From NCBI RefSeq assembly GCF_023343835.1, contig NC_064447.1, positions 1,302,001 through 1,366,000 on the forward strand: a DNA stretch of 64,000 nucleotides, written 5' to 3'. Shown piece after piece: positions 36,001 through 46,741 of this stretch. Under the pieces are notes generated by a model. The model did no database searches, was not told where the DNA came from, and saw only the letters and a list, made by a program, of their open reading frames with translations. The DNA is from Lagopus muta. Lineage: Eukaryota > Chordata > Aves > Galliformes > Phasianidae. A program made the position numbers and the translations under genes. Within the stretch, counting starts at the first letter, position 1. Every line of letters starts with the position of its first letter.

Positions 36001-39000
36001 TTCAGTCAATGTTCAAACTCACAAACACCAGATCCTTGTGGTTATAGCACTCCAGAACAGACAACCCAAAGAGGTTATCAGTCAGTTATCCAACCAGCTG
36101 AGATGGCTGCAGCTGCACTCTGCATGCAGAGCACTGTGTAGCATACAAGCCAGGTTTGTTTTACTAAGCTGTGACAAAGGGAATAGGTCTTGCCATGAGT
36201 ACTTGCCAGCAAGCAGCAACATACACTGGTCCCACCACAAGCCAGCCCTATTGCTACTTATCCTCATCATTCGGCCTCCCACTGCCCTGATGAGCCATTC
36301 ACAGACAGGTGGCCCACTGCACAAAGGTGCAGATTAGCAGAGCTGCTGTTTCTCATGCCAGCTGGTTGGCTGAACAGCTTACAGTGCTCAGCACACAGCA
36401 GCCATAGCTAGGAGGGCCCTGAGGAAGCCAAGGTCATCCCATTCAGACCCATGTGATAAGACTGAAGCCTTGTGCTCACAAGTTTCACCACTCAAAGGAA
36501 GCAAGGTCAGCAGGTTATGCCTTGCTGTCTTGTGAGGGCAGTTAGCAGGGAGAAGCACAGTTCTGTGGTCCCATGGTTTCCAGTACCACAGAACAGCCTG
36601 ATGGAGCTCTAGAATTTTCCAGCTAGCAACCACCATTTGCAATTAGTCAGGCTCCAGAGAGATGAAAGAGGCTCATTTTAGGAATTGAAAGAAGTTGATT
36701 AAGAGGTCCCAAGGAAACTGGTGTTCATCTTTACTACTGCACTGAAGCTCCATCACAGTGAAAATGCACAAAGACTTCATAGTCTACAGTGACTCTGGGG
36801 CCAGATCAGAATCCCACCAGATCAGCTGGAAGCCACTCATAGCAGCTTCAGCCCAGTTCTACACAACTAATGGTTAAGGCTTTGCTTATAATGGTTTTGG
36901 ATGTTCCGGACACTAGTATTTGCAGAGCAGAAATCATGCACTTACTTATGCCTTCCATTAATTAAACTTACCTGTAGCAGCACTGCTTGTGCCTTCCAAC
37001 ACTTGTGTTGAGAGTCCACCATTTTACCTGCTGTTAGTTAAAGACAATTTTATGTGGCTCTGTATTGCAGTCAGTACAGCAATGTGAAGTGCTGACCACA
37101 GTTCTGCCCCAACCACCTGCCTCTGAAGGTCTTTGGAGTGTTTGGCAGAGCAGAGTGACTCTCTGTTCCCATTCATTTCTCACCTGCAAGTTACCTGGGC
37201 AGTATGCTGTTCCTCCTAGGCTGAGGGCTGTAGAGGCCTTCACACTCTCTTCCACCAACCCCTCACCCACCAAGAACAGTATTTCAGGAAGCACAGGAGT
37301 CACCAGCCCTCAGGGGTATGAGCTGTTTGCAGTCAAGATGCCTCCTGGAATCAGTGTGCAGGGCTGACAGCTGCACCAAACACACACTGAGCCAGCAATT
37401 CCATGGGGTGGGATGTGCATACGTGGGGGGCCTGAGCAGCTAACCAACAGCTATAGCACACCTGTGGCCCAAGCTTAAAATAAAAGTTTTGTTGGCTCCA
37501 CAGCAACAATGAGAAGTAGGACACAGGACTGCCTTCTCACTGCTGGCTGGAGTCCTCCTCATTAGCAGTGTTCCCAACGCCTGGCAGCACAGCAGCATCA
37601 CATCACCCGCTCCAGCAGGTCCTAGCAAGACTCCTATCACACCCTGGGGACCTGATGGAGCAGCCCGGCTCATCCCACTCTTCTGGACAAAGTTCCTTGC
37701 ACGCTGCTGGGCAGCTTTGCTCAATGCTGTGCTTCTTCATTTCTGCATGCAGAAGTCACATGGAAAAGTCTCTCACTGGATCACTCAGCAGCATCTGACA
37801 CTGAGCCAGCCACATGTTTTAGACATAGGAAATAAAGCAATCTTAGCTCCCAGAACAGGCTGTGATCAGTGACAGCAGGCCTGGGACAGCCAAGGTCACA
37901 CAGCCTGCTCTGGGCTTCTCGCTGCCCTCAGCACGAGCTGACCAGAACGAGTTCTGCTATCTATTCTACATCAGCTGTTAATGTTCCAACACCAAACAGA
38001 ACTGCTTGAAGTCACCTGTTTTCACATCAAACTAGCCTGGGCAGTGTCAAACCTGACCATGTTTACTAGAAACATGTCTTTAATACAATCAGCAGCCTCG
38101 CCAGAAGCTGATCTTTAGGCACAGCATGAGTCAGCCATGATCACTGCGCTGCTCAACACCCATCCACAGCAAGTTCAGGTATTTGCACACTGCTTGCCCA
38201 CAAAGCCTTAGCTCCCAGCTCCCAGGCAGCTTTCAGATGTGCTGCAGTGGTCCTACTCACCAGATGTACTCAGGCCCAACAGGCTGCTTGCTGCCTGAAG
38301 CCCAGCCCTGCCCCAGCAGCAGCACAGTGACCAAACCCTCACTGGTACAGCTTGGGTGACCTGAGTTACCCAGTCCAAACCCTGCCCTGCCACCTGCAAT
38401 CCCACAGTACAGCACTACCAGACCTGCAGCTTCTAGGAAATGCCTCATTTCTACTTCAGAGGTGCCAGGCAATGCTCTGAGTTCTTACTGAAAGGTTGAC
38501 TCAACACTGCATCCCTCACCAAGGTTTCTACTGACGCAAACTTTGCACAGAAGTCTGAAATGCCATACAGTGCTCTTCTGCTTCTGCAGGAAGAATGAGA
38601 TGCTGTGCTTCCTTGGGGAAGCAGTCACTGAAGACTTTAATCATTGCTATTGCCAAAGGCGTTCATCTGCTAGCTCCATTTTGCCTCCCTCTCCTGTGAG
38701 GTGCTCAGCCTGCTCCTGGTGGGCAGGCGGGTGGGCACAGAGCCTGCACTGTGCGTGCCATGTTCCAGGCAGCATCAGGCACACGTATGATGGCTGAGCT
38801 CCATGACAGTTGCCACCGCATGCCCTCAGTACTGGGCACAGCTTCTTTTGTGCTGAGATGTGAGCTCAGAGCAGCATCGAGCCCAGCTCCCAGTGCCCAC
38901 ACCAGCAGAGCCACAGTCGCCCCTCAAATGTTTTATATCTACCGTACATTCCCAGCTTGAACTGCTGCTCTAACCAAGAGCAGCCTCCACCAGTCTACCT

Positions 39001-39999
39001 TTCAGTCTTCAGTACCATCTCAGAGGCATCACTGACACCAATGAAGATGGGTGTAAGAGCAGCAGCGACGTGACTGGAGCTGCAGCGGCTGCTGAATGAG
39101 TGCAAGGACTCCTCCGCACCAGCCTGGGTGGAACACAGACACTGCAGTCCATGCATGCAGATGGGCAAGCGGGTCAGGGCGTGCATGCAGAGCACACTAA
39201 GGCTTCAAAGCAGAAGCTGCTCCCTGCAGGTGTCTGATGCGTTCTGGTCATATCAGTGCTGAGAAGCACCACCTCCTGGGCCACGGGGCCCCGCGACCCA
39301 CAGCACTGCCTGCAGTGGGGCAGAACCGCAGAGCTGTTGGGGCTGCTCAGCCCCGGGGCGGCTGTGAGGCAGGCTGAGGGACTCCGTGCCGATCTCAGCC
39401 ACCTACAGCACAGACAGACAGACAGCTGCAGACGAGAGCTTCCCCCGGCTGTGCTTTACGGGGCTCCCCTCGCGAAGGAAAGGTGGAAGCCCAAAGGCAC
39501 CATTCAGCATCACCGACGCCTTAAGACCGACCGCACCGGCACGCCCATGGAGGCTCCGGTCCCAGAGAAGCGCAGCCCGGCGCTGCCCCAGGGAAACATC
39601 AGCGCAGCGCAAGGCGGCTCCGCAGCGGAAGGGCCGCCAGGGATGCAACGGAACGGCCCGGCGTGCGGCACGGCGCGGCTCCGGAGCCCCACCGGCACCG
39701 CAGTCACGTGACAGCGGGGGCTCCGCCGGCGGCGGTGACGTCACCGCGCGGACCCTCGGCCGATGCCCGGATGGAGCCGGGAGGAGGAGGGGGAGCGACT
39801 CCCCACCGCCGCCCCCGCGCGAAGCCCGACTCCCCCGCCCCGACAGCCGCCCCCGCCGGAGCGCGACCGCACAGCCCCGGGCGCGCACCCCCACCCCCAC
39901 CGCCGCGCCGCAGGAGGGCTCACCGCTGAAGACCATGGCGGCCGAGGCGCCCATCACGGCGAAGAAGGAGGCGTACTCGGGGGTGCTGCTGGAGGACAT
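30006..39999 (-). CDS. ATP6V0C: V-type proton ATPase 16-kDa proteolipid subunit c
   Basis: Subunit c forms most of the membrane ring of the V0 sector, which carries protons into lysosomes, endosomes, Golgi and secretory vesicles. Three coding exons: 39999-39924, 31492-31309 and 30210-30006, with GT-AG borders and matching phases, join to 154 residues (human 155). Four hydrophobic segments are evident: residues about 11-33, 54-77, 93-115 and 127-152. The N-terminus is [20 protein letters not shown]. The proton-binding glutamate of the last helix is present as E138 in [13 protein letters not shown]. Other family motifs are [39 protein letters not shown] and [20 protein letters not shown]. The most variable part is the second luminal loop ([11 protein letters not shown] here, against a different human sequence), as usual for the family. 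The first intron is 8.4 kb with no exon seen in it. Regulation is suggested by E-boxes at both sides of exon 1. Confidence 0.97.
32230..32285 (+). repeat. CCA-rich simple repeat
   Basis: Repeated 'ccaccacag' and 'ccaccaccac' units, about 55 bp, inside ATP6V0C intron 1. It is imperfect and so probably not highly unstable. Confidence 0.6.
39703..39712. promoter_or_regulatory. CLEAR element GTCACGTGAC
   Basis: An exact 10-bp palindrome that matches the CLEAR consensus bound by TFEB/TFE3 in lysosomal gene promoters. It lies about 210 bp inside intron 1 of ATP6V0C. Genes for V-ATPase subunits are known members of the TFEB network. Direct binding here is inferred. Confidence 0.65.
39733..39746. 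promoter_or_regulatory. CRE palindrome with TGACGTCA core
   Basis: A 14-bp perfect palindrome, CGGTGACGTCACCG, containing the full cAMP-response element bound by CREB/ATF factors. It lies only 20 bp from the CLEAR element, so the two may act as one composite site. Confidence 0.6.
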
Positions 40000-40266
40000 G
40001 GCTGCGGGGTCGGGGGGGCCGGAGCGGGGCACGGAGCGGGCAGGCAGGGAACGGGGCTCCGCCGCGGCGCCGTCCTCCGCAGGCAGCGGCCGGCCACAAA
40101 ATGGCGGAGGCGAGAAGAGAGGGTGGGCGGGAGAGCGGCGGGCGGAGGCCGGCGATGGGGAGGGCGGGGCGAGCGGCACGGAGCTGCGTCCCGGCGGCAC
40201 TGCGCGGCAGCTCTGCGCGGCGCCCTACATATGGCCTCCGCAGGACAAAATGGCGGCGGCCCGCCC

Positions 40267-40276
40267 GTCACGTGAT
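40267..40276. promoter_or_regulatory. Second CLEAR-like E-box GTCACGTGAT
   Basis: Nine of ten positions match the CLEAR palindrome. It lies about 270 bp upstream of the ATP6V0C start codon, on the other side of exon 1 from the exact element. Confidence 0.55.
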
Positions 40277-40700
40277 CGAGCCCCTCCCGCCGCCGGCCGC
40301 TCCCACGGGTCACGACGTAGGGGGGATCAGCCTCGCCGCTCTCCGCCGCTCTCCGCCCGGCGCTCCCACGGCCAGGTGGGCTCCGGGGCCTGCAGAACAC
40401 CGCACCCTGGCCGCCAACGCGGATCTCGGCCGCGCTCTGGCCCCCGCTCCGCCCGGACTCTCCCCCCTCCTACGGCGGTGGTTCGGTCCCGCCCGCCGCG
40501 TCCCACAGAGCGTGATTCAGCGCTCATTAGCATAGAGGGCGTGTCCTTGAGATACCACGCCCCCATGTCCGAGGAGGGGGCGTGGCCTCGCGTAGCGCTG
40601 AGCCGGGCGCTCTGCCCCACGTGCCCGGCAGTGCCCGCATCTCTCGCGCCGTGTCCCCGCGGTGCGGGCTCTTACCGCATCCCATCCGCTGTGCCACCTC

Positions 40701-43700
40701 CCCTGCGGCGCACCCGCAACCCTCTGCCGTGTCCCAGTGCCGTGCTCTCTTGCCCTACCCCTTGCACTGTCGGCAGGCTCGTGTGCTCAGCACCAGTGGC
40801 CATACTCTGGCATTTCTTCTGGCTGGGGGCCCCTTTCCCCATAGCGTGGCACAGCCCTCCAGCACGTCCCTGCTGCCCCGTGCCGTGTCCCTGTCCGTTG
40901 GCAGCACCAGAGCTGGGCTGTGTCCTGCGTGCCACTCTCTGACCACCCAAGCTGAGCCCGGTCCTGGGCCATTGCCATCCCCACAGCCATCCTGGAGCTA
41001 CTGCTGCTGCTGAGTGCTCCAGGGCAGCACTGTGCTGGCTTTGGGGTTCATGCAGCTTCACAGCCTTCCCTTTGTGCTAATGTGATACCTTTAAGCATCA
41101 GAGCTCTGATGGAGGACCTCTGTGCATCATTGCCATCCCTTGGTCACCTCTCTGCCCGGTCAGATCTGTGAGGAAATGAGAACTGATGGCACTGAGCATC
41201 AGTACCCTGGGGGGCAATGTGCAAGGTGCAAGACCCACATGTGCTCCTTCCCCATCACCACCACCATCACCCCCAGCCCTCTGCCACCTCTCTGCTTTTC
41301 CTGCAGCACTGCACCCTGGAAGCTGTAGTTTGCCAGCCCAGCACAGTCACCGTTGCTATGGCAGTGGTTGCGATCACTAATGAGGGTTTCCAACAGCCCC
41401 AATTAGCAACAAGAGGCCTTTCAGTAGTGCAGGAGCTGAGGCAGGGACAGGCCTTGCTCTGACACGGTGGAGCAATCGGTTGCGTGTTGATTCCCATTAT
41501 CTGGGTGCTGGGGTGGGCAGGGCTGCGGCTGGAGGCAGTGCTGGTGGTGATGCGCTGCATGGGGTGGGGGGCAGCGGGGCAGTGGGGTGCTCCTCCCCCT
41601 GTGCCTGCAGGCAGCCCCCACTGTGGGGGGAAAGTACAAAGTGCTGATTCATTGAAGGGATGTTTTCTACGCTTTTAACTGTACTTTTCCTCAAAAGGTT
41701 TCAATTTATACTCCCACAGCACCTCGTATTTATCCAGCCCCATTCTGTCCTGCTTGTCCCTGGGCTGTGAAAGCACCAGGTGGGGGAAACACTCATGACC
41801 TTGCCTGCCTCTGGCTGCATGATGCCCAGGTGCTGAGGGGCTTTTGGGCGCTGCTAAATCCTTCCTGGGCCATCACTGGTTGAAAACAGACAACTTCCTG
41901 GTGCTGCCTCCAGCTGGGGGGGACGCAGGCACTGCTGCCAGGGCTGCAGGCATGAGGGTGCCCAGCCCAGCCCTGTGGTGCTGCCATCACACAGTGCCAT
42001 CCATAGAGCTCCAGGGACACAGCACTACTCTGCTGGTTGGGCATTTTGTGCACGGGGCTCTTCTGCTCTGCTTGGATCAGAAGTAACTGATTTCCATCCT
42101 GAGCTGTCCGCTCTGCTCACCTTGACAAGGCACACTGGTCCCTCTGATTGAATCCAATCCCATCTCATCCAACCACACCACCATCTCCTCGCTGCTCGGA
42201 GCTTCCCTGCCCATCAATCCTCTCTTGTCTCCGTTTTCCATATCACAGTTTTTCTTTGCTTCTCCAAGGATGAAAGCGGGTGGGAAATCACCACTGCTGC
42301 TGCTCTCTCCCCAGAGATCACCCCTGGCTCCATTCCTCTCCTGCAGATACAGCTCTGCCCCAGCTGAAGCTCCCAGCTCCCAGCTCTGCACTGCATCCAC
42401 AGCTCCAGAGCACCCAAACGAAGCACTGCAGGGAGCCAAGGTAAACAGCAGGGTTATCGCCTAGTTCAGCAAAGAGAAACTGAAACAGAGCAGGAGCTGT
42501 TTGGTTTTATTATTTCTCTTGGCCTGGTGCTGCTTTGTGGTTTGCAGTGGGAGCCCAAGGTCACATCTAGGCAGGATCCCAGCAGCACTGACCACAGGGC
42601 TGCACAGAGCTGAGAACGGGGATTTTGGAAGCAGATGGCCAACTGCCTTTGGTGCTGGAAGAGGCAGAGTCCTGTGGCTGGGTGTCACCTTCCTCCAATG
42701 CCCAACGCAGAATTGTGGCGCCGTGCTGTAAGGTTGGCTGCAGATGGGGACAGGCACAGCTGCCTCCCCAAGGTGCAGCCCATGTGGCACAGCTCGGGGG
42801 ATGTGAGTGAAAAGGGCAAAAGTCATTGTGGATGACAAAAGATCACACAGGGAGAGCTGGCTGGAAAAGCGGAAGGGTTGGATGGAGGAGACTCAGTGGA
42901 AATATGGGATGTGCACGGCAACACTCAGATCCTCCTCTTACCACGTCCCACAAGCATGGCAGCATCAGGGGGCTACAAACCCTGGCGCTGTCACAGTGTC
43001 CCTGTTGTGCGAGGAGAGGCAGCAGGTCCCAGTGCTGTGCCAACAGGACTCTGCAGCAGCACCCATCCCTGCACCCATGGGCTTCCCAGGAGCCCTGTGT
43101 GAGGAGACTTGTCCTCGTGTCCTCAGCTGGAAATGGCCACGATGCTCCGGGCAGCACACAGCACTGCAGCTCTGAGCCCCTTTGCCACAGACACGCTAGG
43201 ACTGCCTTAATCCAAATTTGGATCCAAATTACTCCTCTTCCCTCACTCAGGACTTGCGCTGCTCGTACTCATCACTGCACCATGCACAGCTGGGGCTGAG
43301 CTGGGCAGGCACGGGGAGACGCGCAGGGCCTGGGGCCCATGTCAGGTGTGCGCTGCTTCTTTCATAAAGGGATTTTTTCCCCATCAGCTGACACAGTCAG
43401 GATCACATGGGGCCCTTCAGGAATAGCTCATTCTGTCGGAACGCCTCCGTGGCTCCATGTGAATCAGGAGCACAGCTGACGTGCAGACACCAGGCTGGCA
43501 CAGACTGCTGCCCATCCTCATGGCACACAGCACAGTCGGCATGGGCTGGCTGCAGGCTGTGGGGTGCTTTACTGCACGCTGCTGAGGGATGCAGGGCGGC
43601 AGCAGTGCAGTGCTCCATGTGATGCATCCTCGACAGCAGGGGAGGGCACGGCCTGAACCACAGAAGCACCATGCAGATGCTCCAATGTTCTTCCTCCCTC

Positions 43701-46700
43701 TTCCCTGAGCATGCAGCACTTCCTTGTGCCGGGGGTGGCTCTCAGCACACAGCTCTCCCCACAAGAGCACTGAGATTTCAGTCCCTGCCCAATGCAGGGC
43801 TGTGGGCTCCGTGCTGGGGGAAGGATGAGGAACACAGATGAGTTCCCGGCCTCTCTTAACCTTCACAAGTTCTTTGAGCTCGCGGGATGCAGATTAACCA
43901 TTAAGCCCTTAAACACATCCTTTGCCTCCAAAACCACTGCAATGGCAGGAGCTGGCTGGTGCCACTGCTGCTCAGTGTCCCCGTCCCTTGTGTACAAGGA
44001 AACACAGATCCAGCCCCTGCAAGCACATTCTGGCTGCTCCAGAGACGGATGGCAGCAGAGATCATAAGGCACAATTCAGGCCAAAGGAACTTGTTTACAC
44101 TGACTTACGGCCAAGGTCTGCCCTTCCCTTTCCTTCTGGGCTGCCCCAGACCCTGCCCTCCTCACACAGCCCCTGAGGGCAGCCTGGGAGCGGGGGCAGC
44201 AGCTGGAGACCCCCATGGGCAGAGCAGGACCCCAAGGAGGGCACAGCTCCCTTTCCATATAGACCAGCACATTGCACAGGACATCCATCAGAGCTCTGGA
44301 CCTGTCAGGGCTGTCTGGTGGGGGGAGAGGGGCTTTTCCTCTCCCTTCAGAAACCTTTACACTCATCCATACTTCCCTCTAGGCTGTGTCAAACACATCA
44401 CCATCACGTTTCCTCTCCCAATCAGTTATTCCCCTTCCTGGTTTCCACTTCTGCAATTTCTGCACACACACTGATAGGGCCCCTTAGAGAAGGAAGCTGC
44501 ACCAGGAAGACCCACAACTTCAGCAGTGCTTGCAGCCTTCCCTGAGCAGTGTGAGCAGTGCAGGAGGCTGAGCTGCTCCTCCTGCAGCCAGCACTGACAC
44601 CGGGGAACAGCAGCACAGCCCCAGCACAACTCAGGTGCAGCTCTGGCTTTAAGAGCTTCTCCTTCTCCTTTATCTGCCCCAAACGGTGGCACTGTTAGAA
44701 GCTACAGCTGAGCAGCCAGGAACTTGAGATATGGCATCAGCTGTGATTGGTCATGGCAGCTGGTAAAAGAAAATAAAATATGGCAGATTCTTAGAGGTAC
44801 AGTGTAAGTCAGCACCTGGAACTGCTGAAATCTGTCAAAGCCAGAATGAAACCTGCAGGCATTGTTTCAGCAAAACCCATAGCTGCCAGCATAGCTGCTT
44901 GGGTAGGTAGAGCAGCCCTGATGCTGCCCAGGAGCCGCTCTATGGGGCACTCACAGTTCTGCAGGCAGGAGCCCAAGGAACACAGTGCCAGACTGGACAT
45001 CCCGCCCTGCACAGCCCAGCAAATGGATGCTGAAGGGATTTCTGAAGTCTCAGCCCCAAAGCTCTCCTGAAGGGAGGACAGGTTGGTGCTCTGCAAGACT
45101 CACAGCAAGCAAGCAAACTGGCTGCACTGTGGTCTGTGATGTGTGGACGGTCAGAGCACCAGAGTCCATCAACCCACGGTATGCTCAGAGCCCACATGTT
45201 GGTTCTGGAAAGGGGCCTGAAGCAACCCCTGCAGCATAGCAAGGGGCTTCTCCATGTGGGGAGGCAGATGTGGGTCTTCATGTTAACACGGAGGGCCTGG
45301 AAGGAAGCAGGATTTCAGCGTGATGAGAAGCACTTGAAGAGAAACGCCCTGCGCCAGCCACGGCCAGCAGGACAGCACGAGTCTTGGCTGGCAGAGCCAC
45401 GTGGGGACAGACAGACACAGGCAGGGACAGGCAGAGGTCAGGCTTTGGGCTTCTGTTTATGGCACAGAGAATCCAACTCCTGTGGGCTGACGCGGCCCAA
45501 GCGCTCGATCCCCTCTGCCATGGGGCTCTCCCAAGCTGAGTCCTTTCCTGGTGGCTGTGAGGGATCAGAAGGGCTCCAAGAGCACCAAAAAAACCAGTCA
45601 ATGGCAGATGGAGGGCGCAGATCTGGGAGGACGCCTCAGCCATAAAGAGAGAGGTGAATCACCAACAAACAGAACCAAAGTTGAGTCAGCAACAGGAAGG
45701 CACGCGTGTGGGGTCAGGGACAGCATAGTCACTGCTGCCTTATCTGCATTTGCTCAAGAGGTACAAGCAGAACAGAGGCCAAACGCCCTCAGACATCACC
45801 CAGCTGAAGGATGGGCTCAGTTTCACTGATCAGACCATCACACGTTTTGCCAACAGTGAAAAGCAGCCTCAGACAGCAGAGCCAAGGGGCCCAGGAGAGA
45901 TGAATCCCACCCCACCGAGCCCTCCCACTGCTTGATGCAATCAAGCATTCCATTCTCCTCTCATGCCCACGGCCACATACTTCAAAGCAGATGCAAAGTC
46001 CTGAGCCAGCAGCCCACACTGCTCAACCCGTCCTGTCCTGCTGCACTGCACCTTGTTGGTAGGCATAAGGTCTCTAACGCAGTTGTAAAATTGAGAGTTA
46101 TGGAGCTTAATGCTTAAAAGTGATTTTTAAAAGTGAGCTCCATCTGTAGAAAGCCTCCTGCTTACCCCTCTGCCCGACCCTTATGTCTATTGTAAGAAAA
46201 AAGTACTCTGATGATCTGAGTTTACTCAATTTTGGGACTGTAAAATTGGTTCTGTTTGTGATGGAGGGAGAAGGAAGGGCTTTTCCTAACCATGATGAAT
46301 CAAAGGGGAACCTCTGCTGGCCACAGGCTTTCCCTGCAGCAAACAGCAGGCACAGAAACAGCCTGAATAGTTTTTGCAAGTTCAGTAAAATTTTTCACAT
46401 TGCATCACCTCAGACCACAGCCTTGCTTTTGGAAGCACCCACAAACAATGCACAGGAAGCCCCTATGTTGTGTTTCTTTTCCTCCTGCCTGGCAGACATC
46501 TCACTCAGAACCCTGCTCTGCTCAATGGCAGTACTGCATCCTTTGCACGTGAGCAGCACTGCTGGTCGGGCTGATCTGTTGTCAACACAGGGTTGGGGCA
46601 AAACACTCAGCCCTGGCCAAGGGAAGGCTGCAGAGTTCTCCAGCCTCGTGTTATTTGTCAGTTAGTTTGGCACCAGATCTCAGCAGGAGTCAGTGCAGCA

Positions 46701-46730
46701 TCTCACTGCGGTGAGAAAGAACACACATTC
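40701..46730. other. Intergenic region between ATP6V0C and TBC1D24
   Basis: I found no exon with family resemblance on either strand and no CR1 tail. The lower part is the tail of the CpG island. A 16-bp palindrome centred on GGATCC lies at 43215-43230. Many overlapping frames of 60-170 residues are visible on both strands but have no conserved motif, no splice-compatible neighbours and reflect the high G+C. Confidence 0.55.
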
Positions 46731-46735
46731 AATGG

Positions 46736-46741
46736 TTTATT
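46736..46741 (-). terminator. Candidate poly(A) signal of TBC1D24
   Basis: AATAAA on the minus strand followed within 30 nt by a GT-rich stretch (tgaatgtgtgttc). It would give a 3' untranslated region of about 3.7 kb. Human TBC1D24 also has a long one, which fits, but nearer variant signals (ATTAAA at about 49.3 kb) could be used too. Confidence 0.5.

Larger units (their letters stand above)
31493..39923 (-). other. Intron 1 of ATP6V0C, no other gene seen
   Basis: Unique-looking sequence of about 8.4 kb without recognisable exons or CR1 copies. Content worth noting is a CCA-rich stretch at 32230-32285 and the CpG-island part with regulatory motifs above about 39.3 kb. Several 100- to 160-residue frames on the plus strand have no family resemblance. 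Confidence 0.6.
39290..40700. promoter_or_regulatory. CpG-island promoter of ATP6V0C
   Basis: About 1.4 kb of dense CpG, G+C-rich sequence surrounding the first coding exon of ATP6V0C (39924-39999, minus). The transcription start must lie above 39999. GC boxes are abundant and no TATA box is evident. It carries two E-boxes of CLEAR type and one CRE palindrome (separate entries). Long open frames on both strands here are a by-product of low A+T. Confidence 0.8.

Noticed and set aside
39386-40942. A 518-codon open frame on the plus strand across the ATP6V0C CpG island
   Set aside because: Composition is the Arg/Pro/Ala/Gly bias expected when G+C-rich DNA lacks stop codons. It overlaps ATP6V0C exon 1 in antisense, has no domain, and other frames of the same stretch are just as open.
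45136-45645. A 169-codon plus-strand frame between ATP6V0C and TBC1D24
   Set aside because: No conserved motif, and the opposite strand is also open over the same interval. Nothing supports a gene.
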